The position numbers were made by a program, and so were the translations under genes. A DNA stretch of 64,000 bases from Syncephalis fuscata (taxonomy: Eukaryota > Zoopagomycota > Zoopagomycetes > Zoopagales > Piptocephalidaceae), in contig JAHLTZ010000027.1 of the NCBI GenBank assembly GCA_025786725.1, forward strand, positions 248,001 through 312,000, written 5' to 3'. This document shows, in pieces, positions 35,897-47,124 of this stretch (positions are counted from its first letter, which is position 1; each line of letters begins with the position of its first letter). Under the pieces are notes generated by a model. It made no database searches. It was given only the letters and a program-made list of their open reading frames with translations, and was not told the origin of the DNA.

Positions 35897-38676
35897 TCAA
35901 ATGATCTTGCTTTTTACCGAATATATACCTAAAGTGTATTGGAATAGTGGTTTGATTGCACTACCAATGCTGATGTCTTGAAACCATCGATTATGCTGTA
36001 TTTACAAATAAATATATTATATGTTATATGGTTAATGTATAAACCATCAATATACAATGTTACTTACCGCCTAATATTATTATTAAGTTATTAATATACA
36101 CAATACATAATATATAATTAATGAATAGTCAATTAACATATAACACAACTTACATGCGCCTAATGTTAATTAGTTGATGAATATAGTTCGTCGTATATAA
36201 TTAGTGAGTATTCAGTTAATATACAATATAACTTACGACCTATTATATTAAATTATTGATACACACAATACATGGTATATACTTAGTTTATATTTAGTTA
36301 ATACACACTGCTACTTACTGCCTATTAATATTAAACAATTAGTACAATTAATAAATAGCATAGTTAGTATATAGTCAGTTAATACACAATATAACTTACA
36401 AGCTATTAATATTAAACAATTAGTACAATCAATAAATAGTAAAATTAATGTATAATCAGTTAATATACAACATAGCTTACTAGCTATTAATATTAAATAA
36501 TTGGTACAATTAATAAATAGCAGTCAATATATAGTCATTTAATATACAATATCACTTACACCCTATTAGTATCAAATAATTGGTACAATTAGTAAATAAC
36601 ATAATAAATATATAGTTAGTTAATATACAATACAACTTACAAGCTATTAATATTCAATAAACGGTGCAGTCAATAAATAGCATAGTCAATATATAGTTAG
36701 TTGATATACAATACTACTTACTATCTATTAATATTAAATAATCGGTACAATCAGTAAATAACATAATAAATATATAGTCAGTTAATATACAAGTCCACTT
36801 ACGACCTGTTAATATTAAATGAGCAGTATTATCAGTAAATAGCATAATTAATGTATATTAACTGAATATACAATATTACTTACACCCTATTAATATTAAA
36901 TAATTGGTATCATCAGTAAATAGCATAGTTAATATATAGTTAGTTAATATACAGTATCACTTACAGACTATTAATATTAAATAATTGATACAATCAGTAA
37001 ATAGTAAAATTAATGCAGTCAGTTAATATACAATACAACTTACAAGCTATTAATATTAAATAAACGGTGCAATCAGTAAATAGCATAATTAATGTATAAT
37101 CAGTTAATATACGATATAACTTACCAGCTATTAATATTAAATAATTGGTACAATTAATAAATAGCATAGTTAATGTATATTCACTTAATATACAATACAA
37201 CTTACACCCTATTAATATTAAATAATTGGTGCAATCAGTAAATAGCATAATTAATGTATAGTCAGTTAATATACAATACAACTTACACCCTATTGATATT
37301 AAATAAACGGTGCAATCAGTAAATAGCATAATTAATGTATAATCAGTTAATATACGATATAACTTACCATCTATTAATATTAACAGTTAGTACAATAAGT
37401 AAATAGCATAGTTAATGTATAGTCAGTTGATATACAATACAACTTACTTTCTATTAATGTTAAACAATTAGTACAATCAATCAATAGCATGGTTAATGTA
37501 TATTCACTTAATACACAATACAACTTACTTTCTATTAATGTTAAACAATTAGTACAATTAATAAATAGCATGGTTAATGTATATTCACTTAATACACAAT
37601 ACAACTTACTGCCTATTAATATTAAATAATTGGTACAATTAGTAAATAGCATAGTTAATGTAGTCAATATACAATGCTACTTACAATCTATTAATATTAA
37701 GTTGATACACACAGTATATGGATATAATTAGTGAGTAATTAGTTCATATACAATACAACTCACTCTCTATGGTATTAAGTTGTTGATGCATATAACACAT
37801 AATATATAATTAGTTAATACTCAATTAATATGCAATGTTACTTACCAACTATTCCATCAAGTTATTAATACACACAGTGCATGACACATAATTAATTTAT
37901 AAGTTAGCAATATACAATGCTACTTACGACCTATTAGTATGAAGTTATTGATACACACAACACATAATATGTAATTAGTCAATTTTCAATTAATATATAA
38001 TATAACTTACAAACTATTAGTATTGAGTTGTTGATATACGCGGTGCATGGTATAAAATTAGCGCATAGTTAGTTAAAATACAATACAACTTACCCCCTAT
38101 GGCATTAAGTTGTTGATACACACAATACATGCTATAATTAATTTATAAATCAGCAATATATAATATCACTTACGGCCTATTAATATTGAATTGTTAATAC
38201 ATATAATGTATAGCACGTGATTAGTAAGTAATCAATTAATATACAATACAACTTACATTCCTCTAATATTAATTCGTTGATGGATGTAGTACATGATACA
38301 TAGTTAGTGTATGTCCTATTGATATACAACGCAACCTACCAGCTATAAATATTTATTTGTTAATGAACACAATACATAGCATGTAATTAGTGAGTAATCA
38401 ATTGATATACAATACAACTTACATCCCCCTAATATCAAGTTGTTAACGCACACAGTGCATAGCATACAATTAGCGTGTAAATAATCAATATATAATATTA
38501 CTTGCCAGCTATTATAAACATTATTTAGCAATACTGTTAGTAAATATAATAATATGGCATATTTATTGTTATTACAACATACCACGACGAACTAAGGCTG
38601 GATTAGCATCCACAATGGCTGTAGTGGCTATCAAAGCCACAACAACGGTGCAAACGACGGCAATGGAAAGCTTCAT
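35897..38676 (-). CDS. Micro-exon gene: secreted six-cysteine peptide assembled from 31 exons of 3 or 6 nt
   Basis: Exon 1 (38583-38676) encodes a signal peptide (MKLSIAVVCTVVVALIATTA, then a VDA cleavage-like site) and ends one base into a codon at a GTATGT donor. Thirty-one micro-exons follow, 28 of 3 nt and three of 6 nt (38423, 38257, 36154), each lying between a minus-strand AG acceptor and a GTAAGT-type donor, spaced 75-86 nt. The terminal exon is 35897-35928, behind a longer 139-nt intron. In the phase fixed by exon 1 the joined micro-exons have no stop and give about 44 mature residues with six cysteines spaced C-x2-C-x3-C-x9-C-x5-C-x3-C, four tryptophan-region residues among them, ending ...SVKSKII then TGA. 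Donors vary naturally (GTAAGC, GTGAGT, GTAGGT, one GCAAGT). The splice model is read from sequence, not RNA. An effector or antimicrobial role is only inference from the small, secreted, cysteine-rich design. Confidence 0.78.
36068..38508 (-). repeat. Tandem array of ~81-83 bp intron-plus-micro-exon units
   Basis: Thirty-one degenerate units. On the minus strand each reads GTAAGT, then TGTATTGTATATTAA-like sequence, an AT-rich middle, TTAATATTAATAG and a variable triplet. Micro-exon starts (low coordinate) run 38506, 38423, 38340, 38257, 38174, 38094, 38011, 37928, 37846, 37764, 37685, 37610, 37529, 37448, 37368, 37287, 37206, 37125, 37044, 36965, 36884, 36803, 36722, 36641, 36560, 36481, 36400, 36319, 36237, 36154, 36068. 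There are two subtypes: the 5' dozen units (about 83 bp, GATACACACAATACAT-type centre on the plus strand) and the 3' units (about 81 bp, GGTACAATCAGTAAATAGCAT-type centre). Splice signals are conserved while the triplet between them is the most variable part. Confidence 0.92.
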
Positions 38677-38721
38677 GGTGATATTGATTTGTTAAAACAA
38701 ACAAATAAAAGAGATAGTAGA

Positions 38722-38822
38722 GTGTGGTTGGTATAAAGTGGAGAGTAGTGCGTGTATAGCAAGAAGTAGAGTGGGGTCAATATAGAGTGGAGAGTAGTGT
38801 GTGTTTAGTAAGAAGTAGAATG
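38722..38822. repeat. Duplicated ~50 bp block in the micro-exon gene promoter
   Basis: Two adjacent copies of a motif containing AGTGGAGAGTAGTG.GTGT.TAG.AAGAAGTAGA, at about 38722-38771 and 38772-38822, differing at several bases. It lies 45-145 bp upstream of the start codon. Confidence 0.8.
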
Positions 38823-38864
38823 TGATAATGATATTGCAGCTGGTTGTGTATTTTTTGTGGGCCA

Positions 38865-38870
38865 TTTATA
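38865..38870 (-). promoter_or_regulatory. Candidate TATA box of the micro-exon gene
   Basis: TATAAA on the minus strand about 190 bp upstream of the start codon of the signal-peptide exon. Position is plausible for a fungal promoter; there is no further support. Confidence 0.3.
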
Positions 38871-39002
38871 CTTATGGCTATGCTTAGATATTAGTATACA
38901 TTAGTATACAAGGCATACCATTGATGTGCAATATGAACCAATAAAGCAATCTAAATAATGGTTTGAAACGTGCGTGTACCAATAGATTTATGATGTGATA
39001 GA

Positions 39003-39095
39003 ATGCCCCCAGTCTTGATTTCAACCTGTCCAGTCTTAATTTTAACCTGTCCAGTCTTGGTTTCAACCTGCCAGGTCTTGATTTCAACCTACCCA
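39003..39095. repeat. Short tandem repeat (~25 bp unit, four to five copies)
   Basis: Imperfect copies of CCAGTCTTGATTTCAACCTG upstream of the micro-exon gene. The open minus-strand frame here (basic RLKPRLDRLK-like repeats) is explained by the repeat period and is not taken as a gene. Confidence 0.8.
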
Positions 39096-39535
39096 GCTTT
39101 GATTAGGTCTTTTTAGCATTTACACAAATGACGCGGCAATTCCAATGAGTAGTACATATGCGATAGAGAAATGTACATCATCCTGTATTCTTGTTAACGG
39201 TTTAACTATTTGGTGAATGCAAGATATTGTTTGGCTTTGTGAAAACGGTAATTATGTCTTTCCTGTTGCTCCCACCGAATGACTCGGTCCTCAATATTTG
39301 CATGCATGCAAAATAATGCATAACCTGTCCAGTCTTTACTTTAATTTGCTAGCAATTTACACGAATGCCACAATAATGGTAATAGTTCAGTACATATGTG
39401 ATAAAAATAGGCATATTAGCTTGTATTTTCTGTTACACGGTCTAACTATTTGGTAAAAACAAGTAAATTGTTTGGTTTTGTAAAGACGGTAGTGGTACTT
39501 TTGCTGCCATTTCTACCGATTCGGTTTTCAATATC
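39096..39535. repeat. Diverged ~210 bp direct duplication
   Basis: Two halves, about 39100-39300 and 39330-39535, share the ordered landmarks TTTACAC.AATG, AGTACATATG.GATA, GTATTCTTGTTA-like, CGGT.TAACTATTTGGT, TTGTTTGG.TTTGT and CAATAT.TG. They are clearly diverged copies of one segment in the upstream region of the micro-exon gene. Confidence 0.75.
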
Positions 39536-40494
39536 TGTTGCATACAGAATAGCACACAACACTGGTACAAAAACAAGCTTAACATATTAAACTGGTATTT
39601 TATACAGGTTTTTACTGCCATACATAAATCAGCTGTAATTTTTAAATTATAAAGTGTGCTGATTGGTACATGCATGCATTTCATTTGACACTATGCCCAT
39701 TGTTATGGGGTAGCAATTGTTTCGAATTCACAAATGCATCGCATTCAGGCATATCATGCTACACGTTGTGCAACTACTATCATTCAAATGGCGGCTAATC
39801 CAAGTTACCTGAAATCGACTATACAATAAGTACTGTCTGTAAGGTGATGCATCACGGCGGTTTGAGCAATAGAACATTCCAACAAGTCATTCTCGTCATC
39901 AGTTTTCAGCTGTAAACTAGATTGCATCGGCTAAACTACACGCCATACAATATTCAGACACTAGACCAAACACAATATAAAGCTTTAATTGAATATCAGC
40001 AATTTCGAGTGCATAATGTCAATGGATTGCGTATCAACCGGCAATCATCTAAGGCCTGTGCTGCCACATTTCTGACACCACTTCTGGCAAGTCAAGCAAG
40101 ATAGAATGTAGAAGAACAAGCCAAAGCAAAAACCAATGAAAAACAATTGACGGTTTAAAGGCTTACCGGTTTGACCTATGGCAAATCATTATAGTTGTGC
40201 TAAGTTGGACTGTGTTTATCAAAAAGTTGGCTGTTGCTGATGTGGTCAGAACAGCAGTAATGTTGGACCGAGATAACGCACAGAAAACAGAGAGTTGTAA
40301 ATAACACTGAATTAACAAGCTTAGCAATTAAGTAACTTATTATTGTTACTACAACTTATAATTCTGGTTGTTTGTACGGATAAATATTTACAATCACATC
40401 GTAGCTGCTTATACACTTATATTTATGCGACCACCAACTAAGCCAACTATTATAAGGCTTAATTTAATTATTTATCAGAGTAAACAGCTAATAT
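39536..40494. other. Spacer with a possible decayed coding relic
   Basis: No intact gene. Around 39733-40160 the plus strand is less AT-rich, with protein-like pieces in more than one frame (for example MHRIQAYHATRCATTIIQMA and LHRLNYTPYNIQTLDQTQYK), ending at 40104 and broken by stops. This could be a dead gene or transposon fragment of unknown family. The remainder is AT-rich. Confidence 0.35.
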
Positions 40495-41915
40495 TATACA
40501 ATAATGTTAATTATAACAATATAAATAGCATGCGTATTTGAAACAATAGATAACATTATTCAATTTCTAGTCTTTATTTTTCTTATTTTACATTAACACC
40601 TGTTCAAGTAACCTCAACGGCATGCCGTATATTCTGTTACAACTGTTGCCACATGATGTTACTGGTAAAGACACTCAGCCTATCATTATTGCATATGGTA
40701 GAGGCCGATTTGCTGCATCAATGATTGGCAAATAATATGCGCCTACCAAGTTGATACCAAGAATGCTCAAGACAATGGCGAACATCAGAAACGCTAGTCG
40801 TCCTACCTTCTTGTCACCATAAACGAGTATCTTACATTGCAAATATGCCCAAAATGCAACAGTAGAAGCTTGGCAGATAGAAGTGATCGTTTAGATGCAA
40901 AGAAACCACACTGTACGTAGTAACAGCAGCAACAATGCGGAACAATATGGAATTGCAATCAATGGCTTTATTAATATTTATCAAATTTTCTACGCATGGC
41001 CAACAGCAATAATGATCGGCCTCAAATGTTTCAATAAAATCAAACATAAACACAATCGAATAACTTGATCAAATACAATCGAAATGAAGCCATATGTTTA
41101 TTACTACAAACCCGCATGGCTGGATAGACACATTGACTGCAGTCCTGTTGGTAATACAATAGCACCATTGACTAGAGATGGATAAAGTGGCACATTGGCT
41201 AGAACTTATATAGAAGTAGACTAAATGGCAACTGTCAAATGATCTTGATTTCTGCCGATGGTAGTGTTTTGGGAGTATTGGTTATTCTATGTTTAATACA
41301 TAACTAAATAATATACAATTATACTTACAAACTATTGATGCAATTTTAAATACAAAAAATGCTTGACATATGGTTAGTGTGTGGCTGAGTAATATACAAT
41401 AATACTTGCAAATCCTTAATGCAAGTTATTAAACACGCACATGCAATATACAGCATATGTTTAGTACGTAGCTACTTGACTTTCAGTACTACTTATCCTC
41501 TATTAATACATGTCATTAAGCACACACAGCGCATAACATTGCTGTAACAGCAATACTAGTGCATTAAACGTGTATTCTTCAACAGATGCACACGGCTATG
41601 GATAAACTAGCAGTAGTTTATAAACCATCAAATATACTAGTTAGTCTGCACACGCATTCAATTCGGCACTGGGACTTGGCTGCTAAAATAAACATGCTGT
41701 TTTTAGTGCCATGTTATCAACTGCTGACACATGCCTATCGTTAGAAACTATTTACTGATATTAACTACTAGTTTCTACGTAATGGCCATTTTGATGATAA
41801 ATAATTGAACTTGTGCATTGACGCCATCGATGGTTTGCGCATAAAGTAATGCATACACATTGAGCTGCACTCACTAGGTCATCTCAATCAGATATAACCA
41901 TTGCGTGTACTGCTT
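40495..41915 (-). pseudogene. Decayed micro-exon gene copy D with membrane ORF
   Basis: Same order as copy B: remains of the array and terminal coding end (41200-41915), then the membrane-ORF part (40495-41055), all on the minus strand. AG-TTT-GTAAGT is preserved at 41329-41331. Between that unit and the terminal end copy D has an even larger internal deletion than copy A. The membrane part opens with the FDFIETFEADHYCCWPCVEN frame (41053-40832) but stops before the second hydrophobic segment. The copy ends about 240 bp from the 3' end of the NUP93 gene. Confidence 0.65.
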
Positions 41916-42154
41916 ACCATTGATAATTACGATAAGCATTATTCCATGTGCGCTATACTACGTATGTACATGTATATTTTATACAATAATTATACATTCT
42001 AGCTGTCATTTACTTCTATAATAATTATACTTTTACCATAACACTTTTTCTAACAATATATCAGTGTATAATTGCTCGCTAGTTTGTTTGTTCAATAATA
42101 TATATATATGTTTTATAATAACAATGAAAAGCAAACTGAGAAAATCCACAAGTT

Positions 42155-45100
42155 TTATTGACCCATTAAAACGTCGAGTTTGTTTAACTGTGCGTAAATA
42201 TCACTCGATGTACGAATTTGCATCATACCAGCAAATACCATAAGTGATCGAGCTTTACCACGTTGCTCCATCATTTTCTATTATAATTTTACAATTAGTA
42301 TTGGCATCTTATTCATATATGGCATGCTTACTTGTTGACGACCTTGATCGGTGTAGGGTGAATCACGTAGCTGTTTGTATACTTGGTAAACAGCGTCCAT
42401 TGTAGCTAGTAGCAGCTCTGGTAAATTACGAGCAATTGCATCATCAGCATACTTGAGTCGTTCGCAATAATAGATAACATTTGGTGTATCGGCTTGTAGC
42501 GGTACCAAGTTCAAACGTTCCATCAACTATTCGTTATTCATTATTAGCAAATATAATTATACGGTGGATGCACTATCAATTATTTACCTGCAACGCATCC
42601 TCGTAGCGTTCGTTGTTGCATTTGAGGAAAAAGTCATACAATTGTACGAGAATACCGAGGGTAATTCGGTGTTCTTCCGATACCTTTGTAATGATATGCG
42701 CAAATCGTTCGTAGTGTACACGAATATTTTGTGCTTGACTAACAAGTTCGTCGGCCGGTTCGTGTAGACCACGTCGGGCGCGCTGTCGATGTTCGACAAG
42801 TCGAAGACCCAACTGCTGGATAAGAATGTCGTAAACGTGGTCGTATTCCTCGGCAATGTTGTACAGTTTGACCGCATCGAGGAATTGACCATTGGTATCA
42901 CATGCTTCGGCTGCGTGAATGGTGACGGCATTGGTCAATTCCTTAACCGTATTAAAGTTAACCAATGACATATATTGTTGCATACAGCCCGGCTAATAAA
43001 ATTGTATAAATAAATAATAGTAATAATAATAAGGCACTTTTTAATAACTTACCGCAATTGTGCCATCACTTTGTGGTGTTCCTAATAACAGCTCGTAATC
43101 CTTGCTTTCAAGTAAAAGTTCTTTAAGCCATTGATGGCAGGTATGCACATAAATCTTGCCAGTATGCGTAGTTTCGCCAAAGAAACACATGAGACACAAG
43201 TACTGGAAGGCATCGCCAGCCGCATCTCGGAAACAGTGCGAATATTGGTAGATTAACTTGCCATAGTCAAGCGATGGCACATTTATGCCCTTGTTACTCT
43301 TTTGTAAACTCACTAATAATCAGTAAATACGGTATTAATACACTAGTGCCAAGTAATATTGCTGTATTATTTCTACTTACATAGTGGCTTCACATAGGCA
43401 GCCTTTGGATCAGCCACACGAATTACACCATAATAGGCCATAGCTATAGCAAAATGAACAGCTTCACAGTAATAGTCTTCAAGTCCATATAAATAGGAAA
43501 TGGCCTATTATAATAATAATAATAATAATTTAGCATACTATTAATCATTTATTGCAACTTACCCGTTCAAATTGTCCAGTTAGTAGTAGTACTTGCAAAT
43601 AGTGCAAAGAATTACTGCCCCGCTGATTGAAATGATCTGGTCCAAACTTGACCAATGTCTCCTGTAATTCAGTCAATGTGTACTGTTCGCTAGACAATCC
43701 CTGTGCCTCTTGTTCATTTGACAATAGCATAAACTATATTGATACCGTATTGTCAGTTCAAAACTATTATGTAATATTACCATATTTTTACCTGAAGCCA
43801 AATATAATCCTCGATGGTGTGTACAACTTCTTGGATAGTCTTTTTACGTAATTCACATCGACCCATAATCTTATACAAAGCAAATTTATATGGATCGGTT
43901 GTTTCACGGGCATGGCGTAGTCGTTGATTAAACTCGGCGTGTAGTCTATCTTGCTGTACCTTGGGTAATCTATCATTGTAATATTAGTAAATAATATTTA
44001 TTTATCTAAAAACAACTTACTGTCTTCCATTGTCAAGGTATGCAAATAGATATTCTTGGAACGTTGGCTCAATTGCATCAAATGATGACCGATTTGTAAG
44101 AACATAGTCGCGCACTTCAGCAAATTTACCACTACGGAATAATAAATAAACAGTAGCCCATAGCGCGTCCCCTTTCATCAACTAATATTTATGTCATTGA
44201 GTGACACATGAATACACTAAATATTTGCTTACCTCAATATTTGGATTGACCAATTCACTATTGCTCCATAATGTAATATTAAGGAATCCTCTTACAGTAT
44301 TGGCAGCCGATGGAACCCCGCCCAATTGTGCACGTTGAGGCTGCGTTTGAACTTGTTTAACCATATACTCGTAGAACCTATTATTTAGTTATGTATGCAT
44401 ACATCGATAGACTATCTACTAAACACTTACTGTGATTCCAAATGGTCCTGAGCACCTTGAATAAATTTACGATATAGTTCTGCCCGACCAGAGCCTTGTA
44501 TATCATTATATGCACGTAGATACTGGCCTTGAAGTAATGGTGCCCGTTTAAACTGTCCTCCTTGTGCATCCTTTTCTCCAATAACACTGGCTAATATACG
44601 CCATGCCTCAGTTACTTGCTGCCATTGCTAATAGTAGTAGTATAATTATTGTTACTATACTGGCTATTACACTGATTACATATACTCACCTGTTGGGTGC
44701 CTAGACCAACAACTGCCGTTTCCATAGCATTAATGACGGCAAATGTTTCCTTTGATAATCGACTCTGGTTCATATCTTTAACAACTTTGAGATAACGCGC
44801 CGTACGTAGATTGATAGCCGAGGTAGATCCACTGGCCGATGAATTAACCATACTAGCATATAGCATGGGTTCATCACTACGCGATCGTACTGACACGCCC
44901 ATTTCACTAGCACCCAAGCGAGTCTCTGGTCGGTAAAGATTCGTCTCTTGTGTCAATAAGGCCGTTTTATAGTCATTCCACTCATTTTGCATTACTGTTT
45001 CCATATGTTCTTCAAAAATGCTATGTGTATCAAGGGTGCTCACTTCTATCGCATCAATAATTGATTGTTCATGTTCATGTCGTAAAAATCCCTATTATTA

Positions 45101-45531
45101 TTATTATTAACAATGAATAAGTAAACAAATAAATGTCAATATTAATTAACTTACCTCAACATCCATGTCAGGTAGTATTTGTAATGATTCAAATGCCGCA
45201 TCCATCCGCGTATCTTGTACGCGTCCAGATAATTCATCGGCATCAACACCGCCTTTAGCAAGAAACAATTGGCTAAGAGAAAGAATCAGTTATAATGAAT
45301 AGTTATTTAGTAGACGCGTTGATAGTTATTAATGTGGCATACTTACGTTTTAGCCGTGTAGCCTTCATCTTTACCGCCAATACGGGCAAGTAAAAGACGC
45401 GAATGCGACTCGATCTGCTCGAGACCGCGTTCAATGTGTGGACGATGTGCTGAGATTACATTGCTATTCATGCGTCGAGAATTCTCAACTAGCTGAGTCA
45501 ATGATCCTAACGGATCAGCCTTTGAAGACAT
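42155..45531 (-). CDS. NIC96: Nucleoporin Nup93/Nic96
   Basis: Linker nucleoporin of the inner ring of the nuclear pore complex; an all-alpha solenoid whose N-terminal coiled coil anchors the Nup62/Nsp1 channel complex. About twelve exons from 45531 to the TAA at 42155-42157, encoding about 880 residues. Recognisable parts: N-terminal helices (LTQLVENSRRMNSNVISAHR), the mid-region QWQQVTEAWRILASVIGEKD, ALWATVYLLFRSGKFAEVRD, and the conserved C-terminal NTVKELTNAVTIHAAEACDT and YAQLNKLDVLMGQ. Family length is about 820-840 residues, so it is near full length. No frame break was found. It is divergent from the SEC4-like gene with 545 bp between the starts. Confidence 0.92.
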
Positions 45532-46075
45532 GGTACGCGTATTTCTTAACTAATGACAGCCAATAGAACTACGAAAGAGTCAAAAAAGAAGAAGAATAGA
45601 CGGCGTGTAGGTTGTTTGTTGTTTACACCATCAATGCACTTTATTCGGGCCAGATGTGTAAAAATAAACATACGTGAAATCAAATCGACTCGGTCCGAGT
45701 CTGGTTCTGACTTGCATCAATCGGGATCATGTGGCGTCACGGGAAGGGTGTGCTGCAGCAACAGAGCAACACACGGAACAGAGCAATAGAAAAGGAACAT
45801 AAGCGAATAAGCAAAGGAAATAAATTGTGAGATAAGTCAACGACTGTTTTGTCTCACAACATCCCCTGCCTTTCTACAACATTCTATTGTCATTATCAGT
45901 TGATAACAGTAGTTGTCGTTGAAGTAACAGTAATAGTAGTAGCGAGAGAGTAAAAGCACCACTTGTTTGCTTATTTCTCCTTAAGTAGCAGTTTGCCTTC
46001 TTTTTTACCGCTTTTTCTTCATTCTTTACTGTGTCTACGTGCGTTGTCTTTAGTGGCACTCTTCTCTCTTTGGCC
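45532..46075. other. Divergent promoter region of NIC96 and SEC4-like gene
   Basis: 545 bp between divergent start codons. The right half is C/T-rich on the plus strand, ending in TCTTCTCTCTTTGGCC just before the ATG at 46076. A plus-strand frame at 45553-45789 is open but not protein-like. Confidence 0.5.
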
Positions 46076-47055
46076 ATGAGTGACAGCAATAATAGTGGCT
46101 ATGACCATTTGTTTAAGTTTCTACTGATTGGTGACTCGGGTAAGTTACTGAGCTTTAAAAGCAGTGCCGCTCTGTATTTAAACCAACTATTCCGCTAGGT
46201 GTCGGGAAAAGTTGTTTATTACTACGTTTTACCGACGACTCGTTCACGCCCTCCTTTATAACTACGGTGGGCATTGATTTTAAAGTGCGTACTATTCAAT
46301 TGTACGGTAGACGCATTAAACTACAGGTAAGTTCATTATGCATATAAAAAGGGTCTATTAAAATGCCGTGTAACAGATTTGGGATACCGCTGGTCAAGAG
46401 CGATATCGTAATATTACTACAGGTAAAGATAACTAGCATTAGTATATATATATAATACAACTACTAACACATTCTAATTAGCTTATTATCGAAATGCTAT
46501 GGGTGTAATTATTGTATATGATATTACAGATAAGCAATCATTTCACAGTATCCTTTTTATTTATCAAAAATAGTATTTAGTAAAGAGCATATACTTGACT
46601 CTATTGGATAATAGATGTATCCGATTGGATTAAACAAGTTGATGAACATGCCAATGAAGCAGTCAATAAACTTATTGTAGGCAATAAATGCGATCAAGAA
46701 GCAAACCGAGTAAGTCAAGATGAACAGTCTAATGACTACAGTGTCTTACAACAAGTGTATATAGGTGGTTACTGTTGAACAAGGACAAGCATTAGCAGCT
46801 GAACATGGAGTCCAATTTATGGAAACAAGTGCCAAAGCAAACAACAACGTTGATGATGCATTCTACGCACTGGCAAAGTAAGTAGTTTATATAAATGTAT
46901 AAGGTGAACTAACACCATAACTTTATACGTCTAGATTGGTGAAAAAACGAGTTGTCGATGCAGAAGAGACACGTGCTGCTGCACGCGCCAATGACCATGT
47001 ATCGCTTAACCAGAACAAGAACACAGATGAAGGCAATCAATGGGGCTGTTGTTAA
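46076..47055 (+). CDS. SEC4: Rab-family small GTPase, Sec4/Rab8 type
   Basis: GTPase that marks exocytic vesicles and drives their tethering at the plasma membrane; in yeasts it recruits myosin V, which is also encoded in this window. Seven exons encode about 210 residues. Nucleotide-binding motifs are complete: GDSGVGKS, WDTAGQE, GNKCDQ and ETSAKA. The effector region [20 protein letters not shown] places it in the Sec4/Rab8/Rab10 group. The C-terminus ends in GCC, a CC-type prenylation site. One intron has a GTATCC donor and is needed to keep FHNVSDWIKQ in frame. The gene is intact. Confidence 0.92.
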
Positions 47056-47124
47056 TCGTTTATTTCTACTATAGCATTTCTACTATGATAATCGAATATA
47101 AGATGATGTTTATTGCAGTAGACA

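Noticed and set aside
36994-37667. Two long minus-strand frames of a 27-residue repeat (Cys/Tyr/Ile-rich) running through the array
   Set aside because: The 81-bp unit is 27 codons, so any stop-free unit frame stays open by periodicity. The frames end where unit length changes, have no signal peptide or context, and run straight through conserved splice sites.
36068-38508. CRISPR-like or satellite interpretation of the tandem array
   Set aside because: Units are degenerate throughout with no separate repeat and spacer, the genome is eukaryotic, and the conserved parts are exactly splice donors and acceptors linked to a signal-peptide exon.
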